Shown here piece after piece: positions 36,781 through 45,953 of a stretch of 64,000 bases of DNA. The DNA comes from Caedimonas sp. (GTDB lineage: Bacteria > Pseudomonadota > Alphaproteobacteria > Caedimonadales > Caedimonadaceae): positions 1-64,000 of the forward strand of contig JAEUKR010000047.1 in the NCBI GenBank assembly GCA_016794245.1. The letters run 5' to 3'. The position numbers and the translations under genes are program-made. Position 1 is the first letter of the stretch; each line of letters starts with the position of its first letter. The notes beneath the pieces are model-generated. The model had not been told where the DNA came from, did not search any database, and saw only the letters and a list, made by a program, of their open reading frames with translations.

Positions 36781-37790
36781 TTGAAATCTGGCAGGAAATT
36801 CTCCCTCTTGTCCGTATTGCAGGACAGATTCTCTTGATCGTAATTCCCCTGATTCTGGCAGTCGCGTATTTAACGTATATCGAACGTAAAGTGATTGCGG
36901 CGATGCAACTGCGCATAGGACCTAATTATGTGGGGCCTTTTGGTTTGCTTCAACCGATTGCGGATGCTCTTAAATTGCTTCATAAAGAGCCGATCATTCC
37001 CACAAAGGCGAATCCCGTGTTGTTTCTCTCTGCGCCTGTGATTACCTTTACGTTAAGTTTGCTTGCCTGGGCGGTCATTCCTCTTGGACCGGATTTCGTG
37101 CTGGCGAATATTAACGTCGGGGTTCTGTATTTGTTTGCCATTTCGTCGCTCAGTGTCTACGGCATCATCATTGCCGGATGGGCGAGCAACTCGAAATATC
37201 CCTTCTTAGGCGCCTTGCGCTCAGCGGCTCAAATGGTCTCGTATGAAATTTCCATTGGTTTTGTGATGATTACGGTGCTTTTGTGTACAGGCTCGCTTAA
37301 CTTGCGACAAATCGTCCTCGCCCAACAGAATATGTGGTTTGTCATCCCTCTTTTTCCGATGTTTGTAATCTTTTTTATCTCAATCCTTGCCGAGACCAAC
37401 CGCGCACCTTTTGATTTGCCTGAAGCGGAAGCCGAATTGGTCGCAGGGTATAACGTTGAATATTCTTCGATGCCCTTTGCGCTGTTCTTTCTGGGCGAAT
37501 ATGCCAACATGATCCTTATGAGCGCCATGACGTCCATTCTGTTTTTAGGAGGCTGGCTTCCTCCCTGTAATAGGGCGCCATTTACCTATATCCCTGGATT
37601 TGTCTGGTTCGCTTTGAAGATTTCCCTGATTTTGTTCCTTTTCTTATGGGTTCGCGCGACTTTGCCGCGTTATCGCTATGATCAATTGATGCATCTGGGC
37701 TGGAAGGTGTTTTTGCCCTTTACGCTTGTCTCTGTTATTGTTGTGTCAAGTTTTCTTGTGTATTTTGATAAATTACCGACGCAAGGATGA
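36777..37790 (+). CDS. nuoH: NADH-quinone oxidoreductase subunit H
   Basis: This 337-residue protein has about eight membrane helices and the ND1 signatures [20 protein letters not shown] and [22 protein letters not shown]. It forms part of the quinone channel. The ATG at 36777 has GGAGG nine bases upstream and overlaps the nuoG stop (ATGA). The frame to 36705 lies in nuoG. Confidence 0.96.
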   Translation: MIEIWQEILPLVRIAGQILLIVIPLILAVAYLTYIERKVIAAMQLRIGPNYVGPFGLLQPIADALKLLHKEPIIPTKANPVLFLSAPVITFTLSLLAWAVIPLGPDFVLANINVGVLYLFAISSLSVYGIIIAGWASNSKYPFLGALRSAAQMVSYEISIGFVMITVLLCTGSLNLRQIVLAQQNMWFVIPLFPMFVIFFISILAETNRAPFDLPEAEAELVAGYNVEYSSMPFALFFLGEYANMILMSAMTSILFLGGWLPPCNRAPFTYIPGFVWFALKISLILFLFLWVRATLPRYRYDQLMHLGWKVFLPFTLVSVIVVSSFLVYFDKLPTQG

Positions 37791-37794
37791 AACA

Positions 37795-38286
37795 ATGGTA
37801 AACATTAGACAAACGCTCAAATCTTTCATTCTGATCGACATCATCAGAGGTATGGGCGTCACGCTTCGGTACATGTTCAAGCGGAAGGTCACCCTTCAAT
37901 ATCCTTTGGAAAAGAGCGCGATCAGCCCCCGGATGCGCGGCGAACATGCCCTGCGCCGTTATGCCAATGGCGAAGAACGATGTATTGCCTGCAAGCTTTG
38001 CGAGGCCGTATGTCCGGCGCAAGCCATCAGCATTGATGCCGATGTCCGTATTGATGGCAGCCGCAGAACAACCCGGTATGATATTGACATGACAAAATGT
38101 ATCTACTGTGGGCTTTGCCAGGAAGCTTGTCCCGTGGATGCAATCGTCGAAGGCCCCAATGTTGAGTTTGCCACTGAAACCCACGAAGAACTCTTTTATA
38201 ACAAAAACAGGCTTCTCGATAATGGCGCCCAATGGGAATCATTATTAGCTGAAAACATCAAACTGTCGAATAATAGAATAGTATAA
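37795..38286 (+). CDS. nuoI: NADH-quinone oxidoreductase subunit I
   Basis: The 163-residue subunit carries two [4Fe-4S] motifs, [16 protein letters not shown] and [16 protein letters not shown], after an amphipathic N-terminus. It passes electrons to N2. The start ATG 37795 lies 4 nt after the nuoH stop. It is the last nuo gene here: nuoJ, K, L, M and N should follow in a complete operon, but an unrelated chimeric gene comes next. Confidence 0.96.
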   Translation: MVNIRQTLKSFILIDIIRGMGVTLRYMFKRKVTLQYPLEKSAISPRMRGEHALRRYANGEERCIACKLCEAVCPAQAISIDADVRIDGSRRTTRYDIDMTKCIYCGLCQEACPVDAIVEGPNVEFATETHEELFYNKNRLLDNGAQWESLLAENIKLSNNRIV

Positions 38287-38314
38287 AGTATTATCTTATT
38301 GAAAAAGATATTTT

Positions 38315-39598
38315 ATGAGAAAAATGTTACATAAATGCACCACGACGATGCACGCCATCCAAGCCGAACTACAGCGATCGAAAGAGTCGATCCAGACACT
38401 CAGCGAACGCTATCATCTAAATCCTAAAACCGTCCTCAAATGGAAACACCCGGACAGCGTGGACGACACACCGATGGACGTCACAGTGTCAGAAAGTGCG
38501 AAGCTAAGTGGAGCCGATGGTATCAGAGGGTTAGCGTGCCTAATCGTGTTAATTACGCACGCAGTAAATATGTTTTTCATCGGAACACCCTACCTGCATG
38601 GGACAGGAAGAATCGGCGTGTGGCTCTTTTTCGTGCTGAGCGCATTCTTGCTCACCTATAAGTTTGAAAGGTCTGGCTTTAGTTTATTATCCATTTCAAA
38701 CTATGTCATTGGGCGAGTTCTTCGAATAATTCCTCTTTTCTTAATTTCTGTTGTTGTCTACAGGTTATTGAGAACGGCTGGCATAAAAACCTGGAGCGAC
38801 GTCTTAGATGCGATTTTGTTTAGAAAAGCATATGCTCACCTCTGGACAATTCCTGTAGAGTTTAAGTTCTATATGTGGCTTCCCTTTATTGTATTTTTAT
38901 TAATCCACATAAGGAAAAAATTTGGTGTTATTGGAATGACTACTTTCTTTGTTTTTTCAGTAATTGTTCAGCAATCTATCTGGCCATATTGGAAAGCTCC
39001 AAACTACGTTATTGAATCTTATTGGTATTATCCCTGTTTTGGTTGGGGTATCTTTCTTGCGATATCTCTAAGAGATCTTGAAAGATATATGACCAACAAT
39101 GTCGCAAATTTTCTTTCTTTTCTGGTGCTTATTGTCTTGGCTTTAGCGATTCCAGGTATCAGGCATGTGATTCTTGCAGCGCCTGTTGAGAGCCTCCGTG
39201 GGAACCAATTTTTATTCATTGGTCTGGCATGGGCAGTTTTTATTGCATGTTCCATCAATGGCAAAGGTTGGGCGGGGTATTTAGTAAAGGCTCGCTTTTT
39301 AAGGAAGCTGGGACATCGAAGTTATTCCATTTACCTTTTTCACTGGCTGGTCTATAAAACACTGAGTCGATTCTTCCCCAATAATTTTCTCGCGATGCTT
39401 GCCAGCTTTCTAGGCGCGATTTCATTAGGGACTCTGGTATATAATTTCATAGAGCGTCCTATTGAGGATTTTCGTCACAATTCGCAGAAAAATATGACTG
39501 AAAACTTGACTCAGAATGGTTTTGTTGCATCTGTGAAAATTTTGTTCAAATGGCAAAAATGCCAATTCTTGAAGGCCGTGAAAAACATAGGTTTCTAA
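38315..39598 (+). CDS. Chimeric gene: IS481-type transposase HTH fused to acyltransferase-3 membrane protein
   Basis: A 427-residue frame made of two unrelated parts. Residues 1-54 (HAIQAELQRSKESIQTLSERY, then HLNPKTVLKWKHPDSVDDTPM) match the start of IS481-family transposases, a helix-turn-helix. From about residue 66 the rest is an OafA/YrhL-type acyltransferase-3 (GADGIRGLACLIVLITHA, RIGVWLFFVLSAFLLTYKFER, RVLRIIPLFLI, and a late YSIYLFHWLVYK) with about ten membrane helices. Such enzymes move acyl groups onto surface sugars. The native acyltransferase start is lost or is the GTG at 38486. The second part is AT-rich. It directly follows nuoI (28 nt), so it was inserted or joined by an IS-driven rearrangement, and the fusion protein may or may not be expressed. 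Confidence 0.8.
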   Translation: MRKMLHKCTTTMHAIQAELQRSKESIQTLSERYHLNPKTVLKWKHPDSVDDTPMDVTVSESAKLSGADGIRGLACLIVLITHAVNMFFIGTPYLHGTGRIGVWLFFVLSAFLLTYKFERSGFSLLSISNYVIGRVLRIIPLFLISVVVYRLLRTAGIKTWSDVLDAILFRKAYAHLWTIPVEFKFYMWLPFIVFLLIHIRKKFGVIGMTTFFVFSVIVQQSIWPYWKAPNYVIESYWYYPCFGWGIFLAISLRDLERYMTNNVANFLSFLVLIVLALAIPGIRHVILAAPVESLRGNQFLFIGLAWAVFIACSINGKGWAGYLVKARFLRKLGHRSYSIYLFHWLVYKTLSRFFPNNFLAMLASFLGAISLGTLVYNFIERPIEDFRHNSQKNMTENLTQNGFVASVKILFKWQKCQFLKAVKNIGF

Positions 39599-39607
39599 TT
39601 TTATAAA

Positions 39608-39724
39608 CGCCTCAAATCCCTCTTATTTTCCCAGATGCGATAGAGGTCTGTCATGTACGTAGGGTACGCTTCGCAGGATTCACTCCTTATCTGCCAACCC
39701 AGATTTCGCAATTCTTAGGGTATA
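39608..39724 (-). repeat. Dispersed palindromic repeat, copy H (about 117 nt)
   Basis: A reverse-oriented copy downstream of the chimeric gene; CAGGATTCACTCCTTATCTG and CAACCCAGATTTCGCA match the inner and right arms, and it ends TTAGGGTATA. The left end is worn. Confidence 0.6.
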
Positions 39725-39747
39725 TTCATCTTGAATCTTGTTTCGCT

Positions 39748-40848
39748 TTAGACATTAAACCTGAAGTGGAAAATGTCGCCATCCTGAACAAGATACCCGC
39801 GTCCCTCCTGGCGCATTTTCCCGGCGGATTTGGCGCCTTGCTCACCGCCGCACTCAATATACGCCTCATAGGAAATGGTTTCAGCACAAATAAAACCGCG
39901 CTCGAAATCGCTATGAATAACCCCCGCAGCCTGGGGCGCCTTTCCTCCTTGAAAAATAGTCCAAGCATGAGCTTCCTTGGGACCCACCGTAAAAAAGGTC
40001 AGCAAATCCAGAAGACGATATCCCTCCCGAATCACTTGTGCAAGCCCTGTTTCAGGCAAGCCAAGGCTATCTAAAAACGCTTTTTTCTCTTCTTCTGAAG
40101 AAAGCGAAGCAATCTCTGATTCAATCGCTGCTGAAATGATGACATGACGCCCCCCTTCTTTCTGCGCAAAATTTTTCACTTTTTCAGAAAAAGCATTACC
40201 GATTGCGGCTTCATCTTCGCGCACATTGCACACATAGAGGACAGGTTTGCCGGTCAGGAGCTGTAGTTGCCTGAACAAAGGTTTCTCTTCTTCTGAAATT
40301 TTAACAGATTGTGCAGGATATCCATCCTGTAAGACGGGCAGAATCTTCCTGATTAAATCTCTCAAGGCTATTGATTCCTTATCCCCGCTTTTCACTTTCC
40401 TGGCAAGATTCTCTTCGCGACGTTCCAGACTTTCCAGATCGGCAAGCATCAACTCAGTGGAAATAATCTCGGCGTCCCGAATGGGATCCACTCCCCCTTC
40501 CACATGGGTAATGTCTTCATCCTCAAAGCAACGCAGAACATGAATGATGGCATCCACTTCCCGAATATGGCCAAGAAACTGATTTCCCAGTCCCTCTCCC
40601 TTGCTTGCCCCTCGGACGAGACCGGCGATGTCGACAAACTCAAGTTGTGTTCCAATAATTTTGACGGAGTTCGCAATGTTTGCAATTTTTTCCAGCCTTT
40701 CATCGGGAACCGCTACTTTCCCCACATTTGGCTCAATAGTGCAAAAGGGGTAATTTGCCGCTTCTGCGGCTGCTGTTGCAGTTAAGGCATTGAAAAGGGT
40801 CGATTTTCCAACATTTGGAAGCCCGACGATCCCACACTTGAATCCCAT
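39748..40848 (-). CDS. ychF: Redox-regulated OBG-family ATPase YchF
   Basis: The 366-residue protein has P-loop GLPNVGKSTLFNALT, switch region and VDIAGLVRGASKGEGLGNQFL, a helical coiled-coil insert and a C-terminal TGS-like domain (LLTFFTVGPKEAHAWTI, RGFICAETISYEAYI). The conserved family binds ATP more readily than GTP and interacts with ribosomes. The order prs-rplY-pth-ychF is the usual alphaproteobacterial one. Confidence 0.96.
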   Translation of the reverse strand: MGFKCGIVGLPNVGKSTLFNALTATAAAEAANYPFCTIEPNVGKVAVPDERLEKIANIANSVKIIGTQLEFVDIAGLVRGASKGEGLGNQFLGHIREVDAIIHVLRCFEDEDITHVEGGVDPIRDAEIISTELMLADLESLERREENLARKVKSGDKESIALRDLIRKILPVLQDGYPAQSVKISEEEKPLFRQLQLLTGKPVLYVCNVREDEAAIGNAFSEKVKNFAQKEGGRHVIISAAIESEIASLSSEEEKKAFLDSLGLPETGLAQVIREGYRLLDLLTFFTVGPKEAHAWTIFQGGKAPQAAGVIHSDFERGFICAETISYEAYIECGGEQGAKSAGKMRQEGRGYLVQDGDIFHFRFNV

Positions 40849-40862
40849 GTGATTTGATTCCT

Positions 40863-41435
40863 TTATTGATTCTGAAGCCGAAGCGCTACATTATTGAGAA
40901 ACCGCGGCATATCTTTCTGAACAAGAAAAGAGGCTTCCGCTGCCAACGCCTGCAACAAGGGAACAAGCCAGTTTTGCTCTTCCTGCGAAAAATTCTTCAG
41001 CACATGCGCATGAACCGCTTCTCGATGACCGGGATGACCAATACCAATACGCAAACGCCAATAATTTTGTCCCACATGATGATCCAGGCTTTTGAGTCCG
41101 TTATGACCTCCTGCACTTCCCCCTTGCTTGATTCTGATTTTCCCTGGCGCCAGATCAATGTCATCATGGACGACAATAATATTTTCAAGAGGAATCTTAA
41201 AGAAGTTTACAAATTCACTGACCGCGATACCCGACCGATTCATAAAATCCATCGGTTTTAAAAGAGCCACCTTCCAGGAACCTATAGTCCCTTCAGATAC
41301 AAGCGCTTCTCCGCGGCGCTTGAAAGCCGTGAAAGAAAAACTCTCGGCAATCACGTCAACGACCATAAAACCGGCATTGTGACGGTTTAGAGCATACTTT
41401 GCACCAGGATTGCCAAGACCAACGAGTACTATCAC
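40863..41435 (-). CDS. pth: Peptidyl-tRNA hydrolase
   Basis: The 190-residue hydrolase has the GLGNPGAKYALNRHNAGFMVVD motif with the catalytic His in NRHN, plus KPMDFMNRSGIAVSEF and VVHDDIDLAPGKIRIKQGGSAGGHNGL. It recycles tRNA from peptidyl-tRNA released by stalled ribosomes. It lies 14 nt upstream of ychF, in one transcript with it. Confidence 0.96.
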   Translation of the reverse strand: MIVLVGLGNPGAKYALNRHNAGFMVVDVIAESFSFTAFKRRGEALVSEGTIGSWKVALLKPMDFMNRSGIAVSEFVNFFKIPLENIIVVHDDIDLAPGKIRIKQGGSAGGHNGLKSLDHHVGQNYWRLRIGIGHPGHREAVHAHVLKNFSQEEQNWLVPLLQALAAEASFLVQKDMPRFLNNVALRLQNQ

Positions 41436-41561
41436 GCCAAGCCTCTTTACAAAAACATACTCTCTTCATCACCCGCCAGATTCAGATTGAAATAGGAAAA
41501 CAGTCTTTTCCCGCCTGATGACTCTTGATTCTTTATTCCTGTTTCTCTGTTCTCTGTCTGT

Positions 41562-42197
41562 CTAAGCCTTTGAAGATGCAGCGCCACTTTTTTCGCCAGA
41601 GGCGCCTGTCGATTCTTCCTGAGCCAGTTTTGGCGCTACGATGGTTGCCACGGTGTTGTCTCTATCAGGATGGGTTATGGAAACACCTTCTGGAAGCTGA
41701 AGAACATCCGCATGAATGGTCGCCCCTATCTCCATATCGCTGAGGTCGATGGTGAGGTGTTCTGGAATATTGTCTGCTGAGCAGGTCACTTCGAGAGCAT
41801 GCAAAACAATATTCAACAGTCCGCCTTGTTTAAGTCCTGGACACTTATTCTCATTCAGAAAGTGGAGGGGAACCGACACATGAATTTTCGTATTTTTACT
41901 GACACGCCAGAAATCGATATGCATCGGACGGTCTGTCACGGGATGAAGTTGTACGGCGCGAGCCAAGGTTCGTTCTTTTTTGCCATTGATGTCAAGTTCA
42001 AAAATCTTGCTATAGAAACTGCTATGTCTTAAGCCTTTTTCTACATCGCGCGGGTCAACCATAAGAGGAATGTTTTCTTTATCCCCTCCATACAGGATGC
42101 CCGGAATCATGCCAGAGCGACGCAACGATCGGGAAGCGCCCCCTCCTGTTTGAGTTCTGACTTGTACTTTAAATGCTTCTACGGTTGACATTTCCAA
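41562..42197 (-). CDS. rplY: 50S ribosomal protein L25, long (Ctc/TL5) form
   Basis: The 211-residue protein has an N-terminal L25 5S-rRNA-binding domain (RSLRRSGMIPGILYGGDKEN, HSSFYSKIFELDING) and a C-terminal TL5/Ctc domain (HVSVPLHFLNENKCPGLKQGG). The low-complexity Ser/Gly/Ala tail (ESTGASGEKSGAASSKA) is loose. It binds 5S rRNA. It lies between prs and pth; a dispersed repeat separates it from prs. Confidence 0.94.
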   Translation of the reverse strand: MEMSTVEAFKVQVRTQTGGGASRSLRRSGMIPGILYGGDKENIPLMVDPRDVEKGLRHSSFYSKIFELDINGKKERTLARAVQLHPVTDRPMHIDFWRVSKNTKIHVSVPLHFLNENKCPGLKQGGLLNIVLHALEVTCSADNIPEHLTIDLSDMEIGATIHADVLQLPEGVSITHPDRDNTVATIVAPKLAQEESTGASGEKSGAASSKA

Positions 42198-42220
42198 CTC
42201 CTTACTTAAACGAATTCAGG

Positions 42221-42352
42221 CTATATTCTTTGCCTCTCGAAATCCCGGAGCCTGGATATCAGGACTCGTTCCGCACACCACTTATAGGTGGTACACTAGC
42301 GGGACTTGCCGCTCGTCCGCCTGCCCGAATTTCGTAATCATTTGGCTATATT
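42221..42352 (-). repeat. Dispersed palindromic repeat, copy I (132 nt)
   Basis: A reverse-oriented copy in the prs-rplY gap: CTATATTCTTTGCCTCTCGA at the left, CTTGCCGCTCGTCCGCCTGC in the inner right portion and TTTCGTAATCATTTGGCTAT at the right. The central GTGGTACAC/TTATAGGTG part is diverged and holds an extra small palindrome. Confidence 0.6.
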
Positions 42353-42405
42353 TTCAACATATCCCTATTTACACGCTTTCCGGATCGGTGCGCAAGCTCT
42401 TTTGA

Positions 42406-43338
42406 TCAATCGAACAAAACGGAAACGGATCTCTCCTCAGAAATACGTTTGATAGCCTCTGCCAACAGCGGCGCGATCGAAAGAAAACGAATTTTTGAGC
42501 AATTCATGACCTCCTCGCATCCTTGAATGCTGTCCGTTGCAACGATCTGATGAATGGGGGAAGCCATAATTCTTTCAACGGCTGGACTTGATAAAACTCC
42601 ATGCGTAACATAGGCTCTGACCGACAGGGCGCCGGCCTCTCTCAAGGCATCCGAGGCATTGCAGAGCGTTCCGGCTGTATCGACGATATCATCCACGAGA
42701 ATAAGGTCGCGTCCTTTGACGTCACCGATGATGTTGACTACCTCCGACACGCCAGGGCGTTCCCGCCTTTTATCAATGATCGCCAGATCCCCGTCAATTC
42801 GCTTGGCAATTGATCGCGCACGTCCTACGCCCCCGATATCCGGCGAAACAACCATGACGTTCCCTCTGCCATATTCTTTCAGGATATCCTGACTGAAAAC
42901 GGGCGAGGCAAACAGATTATCGAGGGGAATGTCAAAAAACCCCTGGATTTGGGCTGAATGCAAATCAAAAGTAAGGACACGGCTTGCCCCTGCAACCGTA
43001 ATCAGATTGGCCGTCAACTTGGCTGAGACGGGAGAACGGGGACTTGTCTTGCGATCCTGGCGCGCATATCCGTAATAAGGAAGAACGGCCGTGATGCGAC
43101 GCGCCGATCCTCGTTTAAGCGCATCCAGCATAATCAGCAATTCCATGAGATGATCATTCGCCGGATAAGACGTCGATTGAATCACAAACACATCTTCGCC
43201 ACGGACATTCTCCAGTATTTCCACAAAAACTTCCTTGTCGGAGAAGCGTTTGATAGAGGCTTGCGCCAGAGGTACGCCCAGGATGCGCGCAACGGCGTCG
43301 GACAGAGGAACGTTAGAGTTGCCACTAAGAATTTTCAT
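42406..43338 (-). CDS. prs: Ribose-phosphate pyrophosphokinase
   Basis: The 310-residue enzyme has [19 protein letters not shown], the [22 protein letters not shown] segment, and the PRPP loop [19 protein letters not shown]. It makes PRPP for nucleotides, His and Trp, the donor also used by Gpt in this window. The ATG at 43338 fits the family N-terminus; a TTG at 43359 would add seven residues and reach into a dispersed repeat. Confidence 0.96.
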   Translation of the reverse strand: MKILSGNSNVPLSDAVARILGVPLAQASIKRFSDKEVFVEILENVRGEDVFVIQSTSYPANDHLMELLIMLDALKRGSARRITAVLPYYGYARQDRKTSPRSPVSAKLTANLITVAGASRVLTFDLHSAQIQGFFDIPLDNLFASPVFSQDILKEYGRGNVMVVSPDIGGVGRARSIAKRIDGDLAIIDKRRERPGVSEVVNIIGDVKGRDLILVDDIVDTAGTLCNASDALREAGALSVRAYVTHGVLSSPAVERIMASPIHQIVATDSIQGCEEVMNCSKIRFLSIAPLLAEAIKRISEERSVSVLFD

Positions 43339-43370
43339 CGTATTCAGTATTCCGTTCAATCAAAAACTGT

Positions 43371-43499
43371 TCTGCCCAAAGGATTTCAAAATGCGGGGTA
43401 GCGGACGCGCGGCAAGTCGCACACAGCTTAGGCATAAACAGACGTGCAGGACGAAAGCCCGATGTCCAACGCCCCCGGATTTTGAAAGGCAAAGGGTAT
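43371..43499 (+). repeat. Dispersed palindromic repeat, copy J (about 129 nt)
   Basis: A copy upstream of prs: CTGCCCAAAGGATTTCAAAA, GGGTAGCGGACGCGCGG, GATGTCCAACGCCCCCGG and the end AAAGGCAAAGGGTATT. It is forward oriented and diverges from prs toward the ABC transporter. Confidence 0.8.
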
Positions 43500-43593
43500 T
43501 GTTGAGAAAATTTATCAGCCGGACGCGTTTGTGTAAATCATCTTATTGCAAACAAGCGGAACTGCGTTTACACTTTCGAGATGTTATGTTATA

Positions 43594-43620
43594 GCCAGAT
43601 TTTGAAAAGCGAAGGATATA
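43594..43620 (+). repeat. Dispersed repeat, right-arm fragment (copy K)
   Basis: CAGATTTTGAAAAGCGAAGG followed by ATATA is only the right terminus, about 95 nt downstream of copy J. It falls inside the open frame upstream of the transporter's binding protein, which is why the start of that gene is placed after it. Confidence 0.65.
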
Positions 43621-43640
43621 TTAACTTGACCGGACGAGCA

Positions 43641-44417
43641 ATGTATAACTTAAAATTCAAAATGACAGGCTTGCTGGCGGGGATTCTTCTAGTTCTCAAT
43701 TTGGCAGCTTGCGGCGAATCAGAGCAAAGCGCCGATCAAAAGACGACGCTGATCCTGGCAACATCGGGCGACAATCCTCCATTTGAATTTCACGATACAA
43801 GCGATGGCAAAGACGAGATAGTAGGGGCCGATATTGACCTTGCCCATGCTCTTGCCGATGAACTTGGCGTAAGGCTTGAAATCAAGGATATGGATTTCAA
43901 TAGTCTGATTCCTGCGCTTCAGGCACATCGCGCTGATTTTGTCATGGCGTTAATGACGCCTACCGAAGAACGCAAAAGAAATGTTTCTTTCTCGGATAGT
44001 TATTTCATCGCCCGCCTGGCTGTCGTCACGTTAAAAAATAAGACGATCAATCATGAAGAGAGCCTGGAAAGTAAAAAAATCGGCGTTCAACTGGGATCCA
44101 ACAATGAACGGGTCGCGAAGAAACTTGCAAACAAAATCAAAGACCTGAATATTATTTCCCTGAACAAACTGGGAGAGTTGATCCAGGAAGTTCGCACTGG
44201 TCGTATTGATGGTGTTTTGGTGGAGGCAACACCGGCGAAAGCTTACGTTGAGGCTCACGAGGATCTGGATTATCGCCTCCTCGAAGAACATCAATCAAAC
44301 TTTGCCGTTGCATTTCCTAAAAATTCTCCTTGGATAGAAAGATTTAACGAAGCTCTAAAAAAACTGAAATCCCGGGGCAAACTTGAAGAAATCATGCGCA
44401 AGTGGCTCAAAGAATAG
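43641..44417 (+). CDS. Polar amino-acid ABC transporter, substrate-binding lipoprotein
   Basis: The 258-residue protein has a lipoprotein signal (lipobox LAAC, ILLVLNLAACGES) and a type 3 solute-binding fold (SBP_bac_3): LILATSGDNPPFEF, IVGADIDLAHALADELG, FNSLIPALQAHRADFVMALMTPT and KKIGVQLGSN. It probably binds a polar or basic amino acid; the exact ligand cannot be read. The ATG at 43641 was chosen because the frame upstream is repeat-derived. Permease and ATPase genes follow. Exchange of host amino acids fits a host-associated bacterium, by inference. Confidence 0.9.
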   Translation: MYNLKFKMTGLLAGILLVLNLAACGESEQSADQKTTLILATSGDNPPFEFHDTSDGKDEIVGADIDLAHALADELGVRLEIKDMDFNSLIPALQAHRADFVMALMTPTEERKRNVSFSDSYFIARLAVVTLKNKTINHEESLESKKIGVQLGSNNERVAKKLANKIKDLNIISLNKLGELIQEVRTGRIDGVLVEATPAKAYVEAHEDLDYRLLEEHQSNFAVAFPKNSPWIERFNEALKKLKSRGKLEEIMRKWLKE

Positions 44418-44460
44418 GCATTCCTTCAATACTCACAACTCATACTGAATCAAGATTATT

Positions 44461-45120
44461 ATGAAGCTGGATTTTTTACAAATCATGCCCTCGCTTCCCT
44501 TTATCCTGGAGGGAGCGATCGTGACGCTAAAATATACGGTTTTATCTGTATTTTTTGGCTTCCTCATAGGGGGCGCTCTGGGATTGATGAAAGTTTCCCA
44601 TCTGCGTTTTCTGGAAATTTTCGCACGAGTTTATACCTCTATTTTTCGAGGGACACCCCTTCTTGTGCAGCTTATGTTTGTGTATTTTGCCCTTCCCCAG
44701 ATCATCAACTATAAAATCACCGCCTTTGAAGCAGGTGTGTTGGCTTTTTCATTAAACTCAGGCGCTTATGTGTCGGAAATTATCCGTTCAGGCATCCTGT
44801 CTGTGGATCGAGGTCAATTTGAAGCGGCAGCCTCACTTGGCATTAGCTATTTCTTGACGATGAAAGATATTATCCTGCCTCAGACTATTAAAAATATCCT
44901 GCCGGCCCTTGTCAATGAAACCGTCAATCTTTTAAAGGAATCTGCTTTGGTCTCAACAATTGGAGAGATGGATTTATTGCGGCGCGCCAATACTATCGCT
45001 GCGGAGAAATATATTTACTTTGAGCCCCTTTTGATCGTGGCGGTTATTTATTATTTGCTGGTGGTAACGCTTTCCTGTTTTGCCAACATCCTTGAAGTCA
45101 GGTTGCGTCGCCATGATTAA
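44461..45120 (+). CDS. Polar amino-acid ABC transporter, permease
   Basis: This 219-residue protein has about five membrane helices and the permease EAA-type loop (FEAAASLGISYFLTMKDIILPQ). The N-terminus PSLPFILEGAIVTLKYTVLSV is that of the HisMQ/GlnP family. It lies 43 nt after the binding protein and overlaps the ATPase gene by 8 nt. It may work as a homodimer because only one permease gene is present. Confidence 0.93.
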   Translation: MKLDFLQIMPSLPFILEGAIVTLKYTVLSVFFGFLIGGALGLMKVSHLRFLEIFARVYTSIFRGTPLLVQLMFVYFALPQIINYKITAFEAGVLAFSLNSGAYVSEIIRSGILSVDRGQFEAAASLGISYFLTMKDIILPQTIKNILPALVNETVNLLKESALVSTIGEMDLLRRANTIAAEKYIYFEPLLIVAVIYYLLVVTLSCFANILEVRLRRHD

Positions 45121-45838
45121 GCTAAAGAATCTCTATAAATCGTTCCATCGACTTCAGGTATTGAAGGGAATTACAGCAAACATTCGACAGGGAGAAGTCG
45201 TCTCCATTCTGGGACCCTCAGGCTCAGGAAAATCAACACTTTTGCGCTGTCTTAATCTTTTAGAACAACCTTCTTCGGGGCAAGTCATCATCAATGGTCA
45301 GGATATTACGAACCCCAAGTGCGATATTCGTCTGGTTCGCCAAAAAGTCGGCATGGTGTTCCAGCATTTTCATCTTTTTCCGCATATGAGCGTGTTGGAA
45401 AATCTGACCTATGCGCCGATCCATATATTAAAGGTTGAAGAACAAAAAGCGCGCGCCAGGGCTGAACATTTGCTGGAACGCGTCGGACTTGTGGACAAAA
45501 CAAATGTCTATCCTTCCAAACTTTCGGGCGGACAGAAACAACGCGTGGCTATTGCGCGGGCACTTGCCATGAATCCTGAAATTATTTTGTTCGATGAGCC
45601 TACCTCTGCCCTTGATCCTGAAATGGTCAAGGAAGTCCTCGCCGTCATTCAGGATTTGGCAACGCAACACACCATGACGCTAGCTATCGTGACCCATGAA
45701 ATGAATTTTGCCAAGGAAGTGTCGGATACGATCTGGTTTCTTGACGAAGGAGAATTGCTGGAAATAGCAGAACCAAAGCATTTTTTTACAACACCTCAAA
45801 CAGCGCGCGCTCAAAAATTTCTTGATATGGTTCTTTAA
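45113..45838 (+). CDS. Polar amino-acid ABC transporter, ATP-binding protein
   Basis: The 241-residue ATPase has Walker [18 protein letters not shown], the Q-loop [16 protein letters not shown], signature [17 protein letters not shown] and Walker [21 protein letters not shown], plus the switch His in THEMNFA. It belongs to the GlnQ/HisP group. The ATG at 45113 overlaps the permease by 8 nt, and the longer frame to 45080 lies inside it. Confidence 0.95.
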   Translation: MIKLKNLYKSFHRLQVLKGITANIRQGEVVSILGPSGSGKSTLLRCLNLLEQPSSGQVIINGQDITNPKCDIRLVRQKVGMVFQHFHLFPHMSVLENLTYAPIHILKVEEQKARARAEHLLERVGLVDKTNVYPSKLSGGQKQRVAIARALAMNPEIILFDEPTSALDPEMVKEVLAVIQDLATQHTMTLAIVTHEMNFAKEVSDTIWFLDEGELLEIAEPKHFFTTPQTARAQKFLDMVL

Positions 45839-45887
45839 CGGTGGTTGTGGTTTGGTTGTCTCAAGGATTGATACAAGAGACTCTGGC

Positions 45888-45912
45888 GCAGATTTTGAAA
45901 GGTGAAGGGTAT
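45888..45912 (+). repeat. Dispersed repeat, right-arm fragment (copy L)
   Basis: CAGATTTTGAAAGGTGAAGG followed by GTATA, downstream of the transporter ATPase, matches only the right terminus of the repeat. Confidence 0.6.
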
Positions 45913-45953
45913 AAAAGCCCTACAAGGGGATATATGATGCCTGGCGTTATGCT

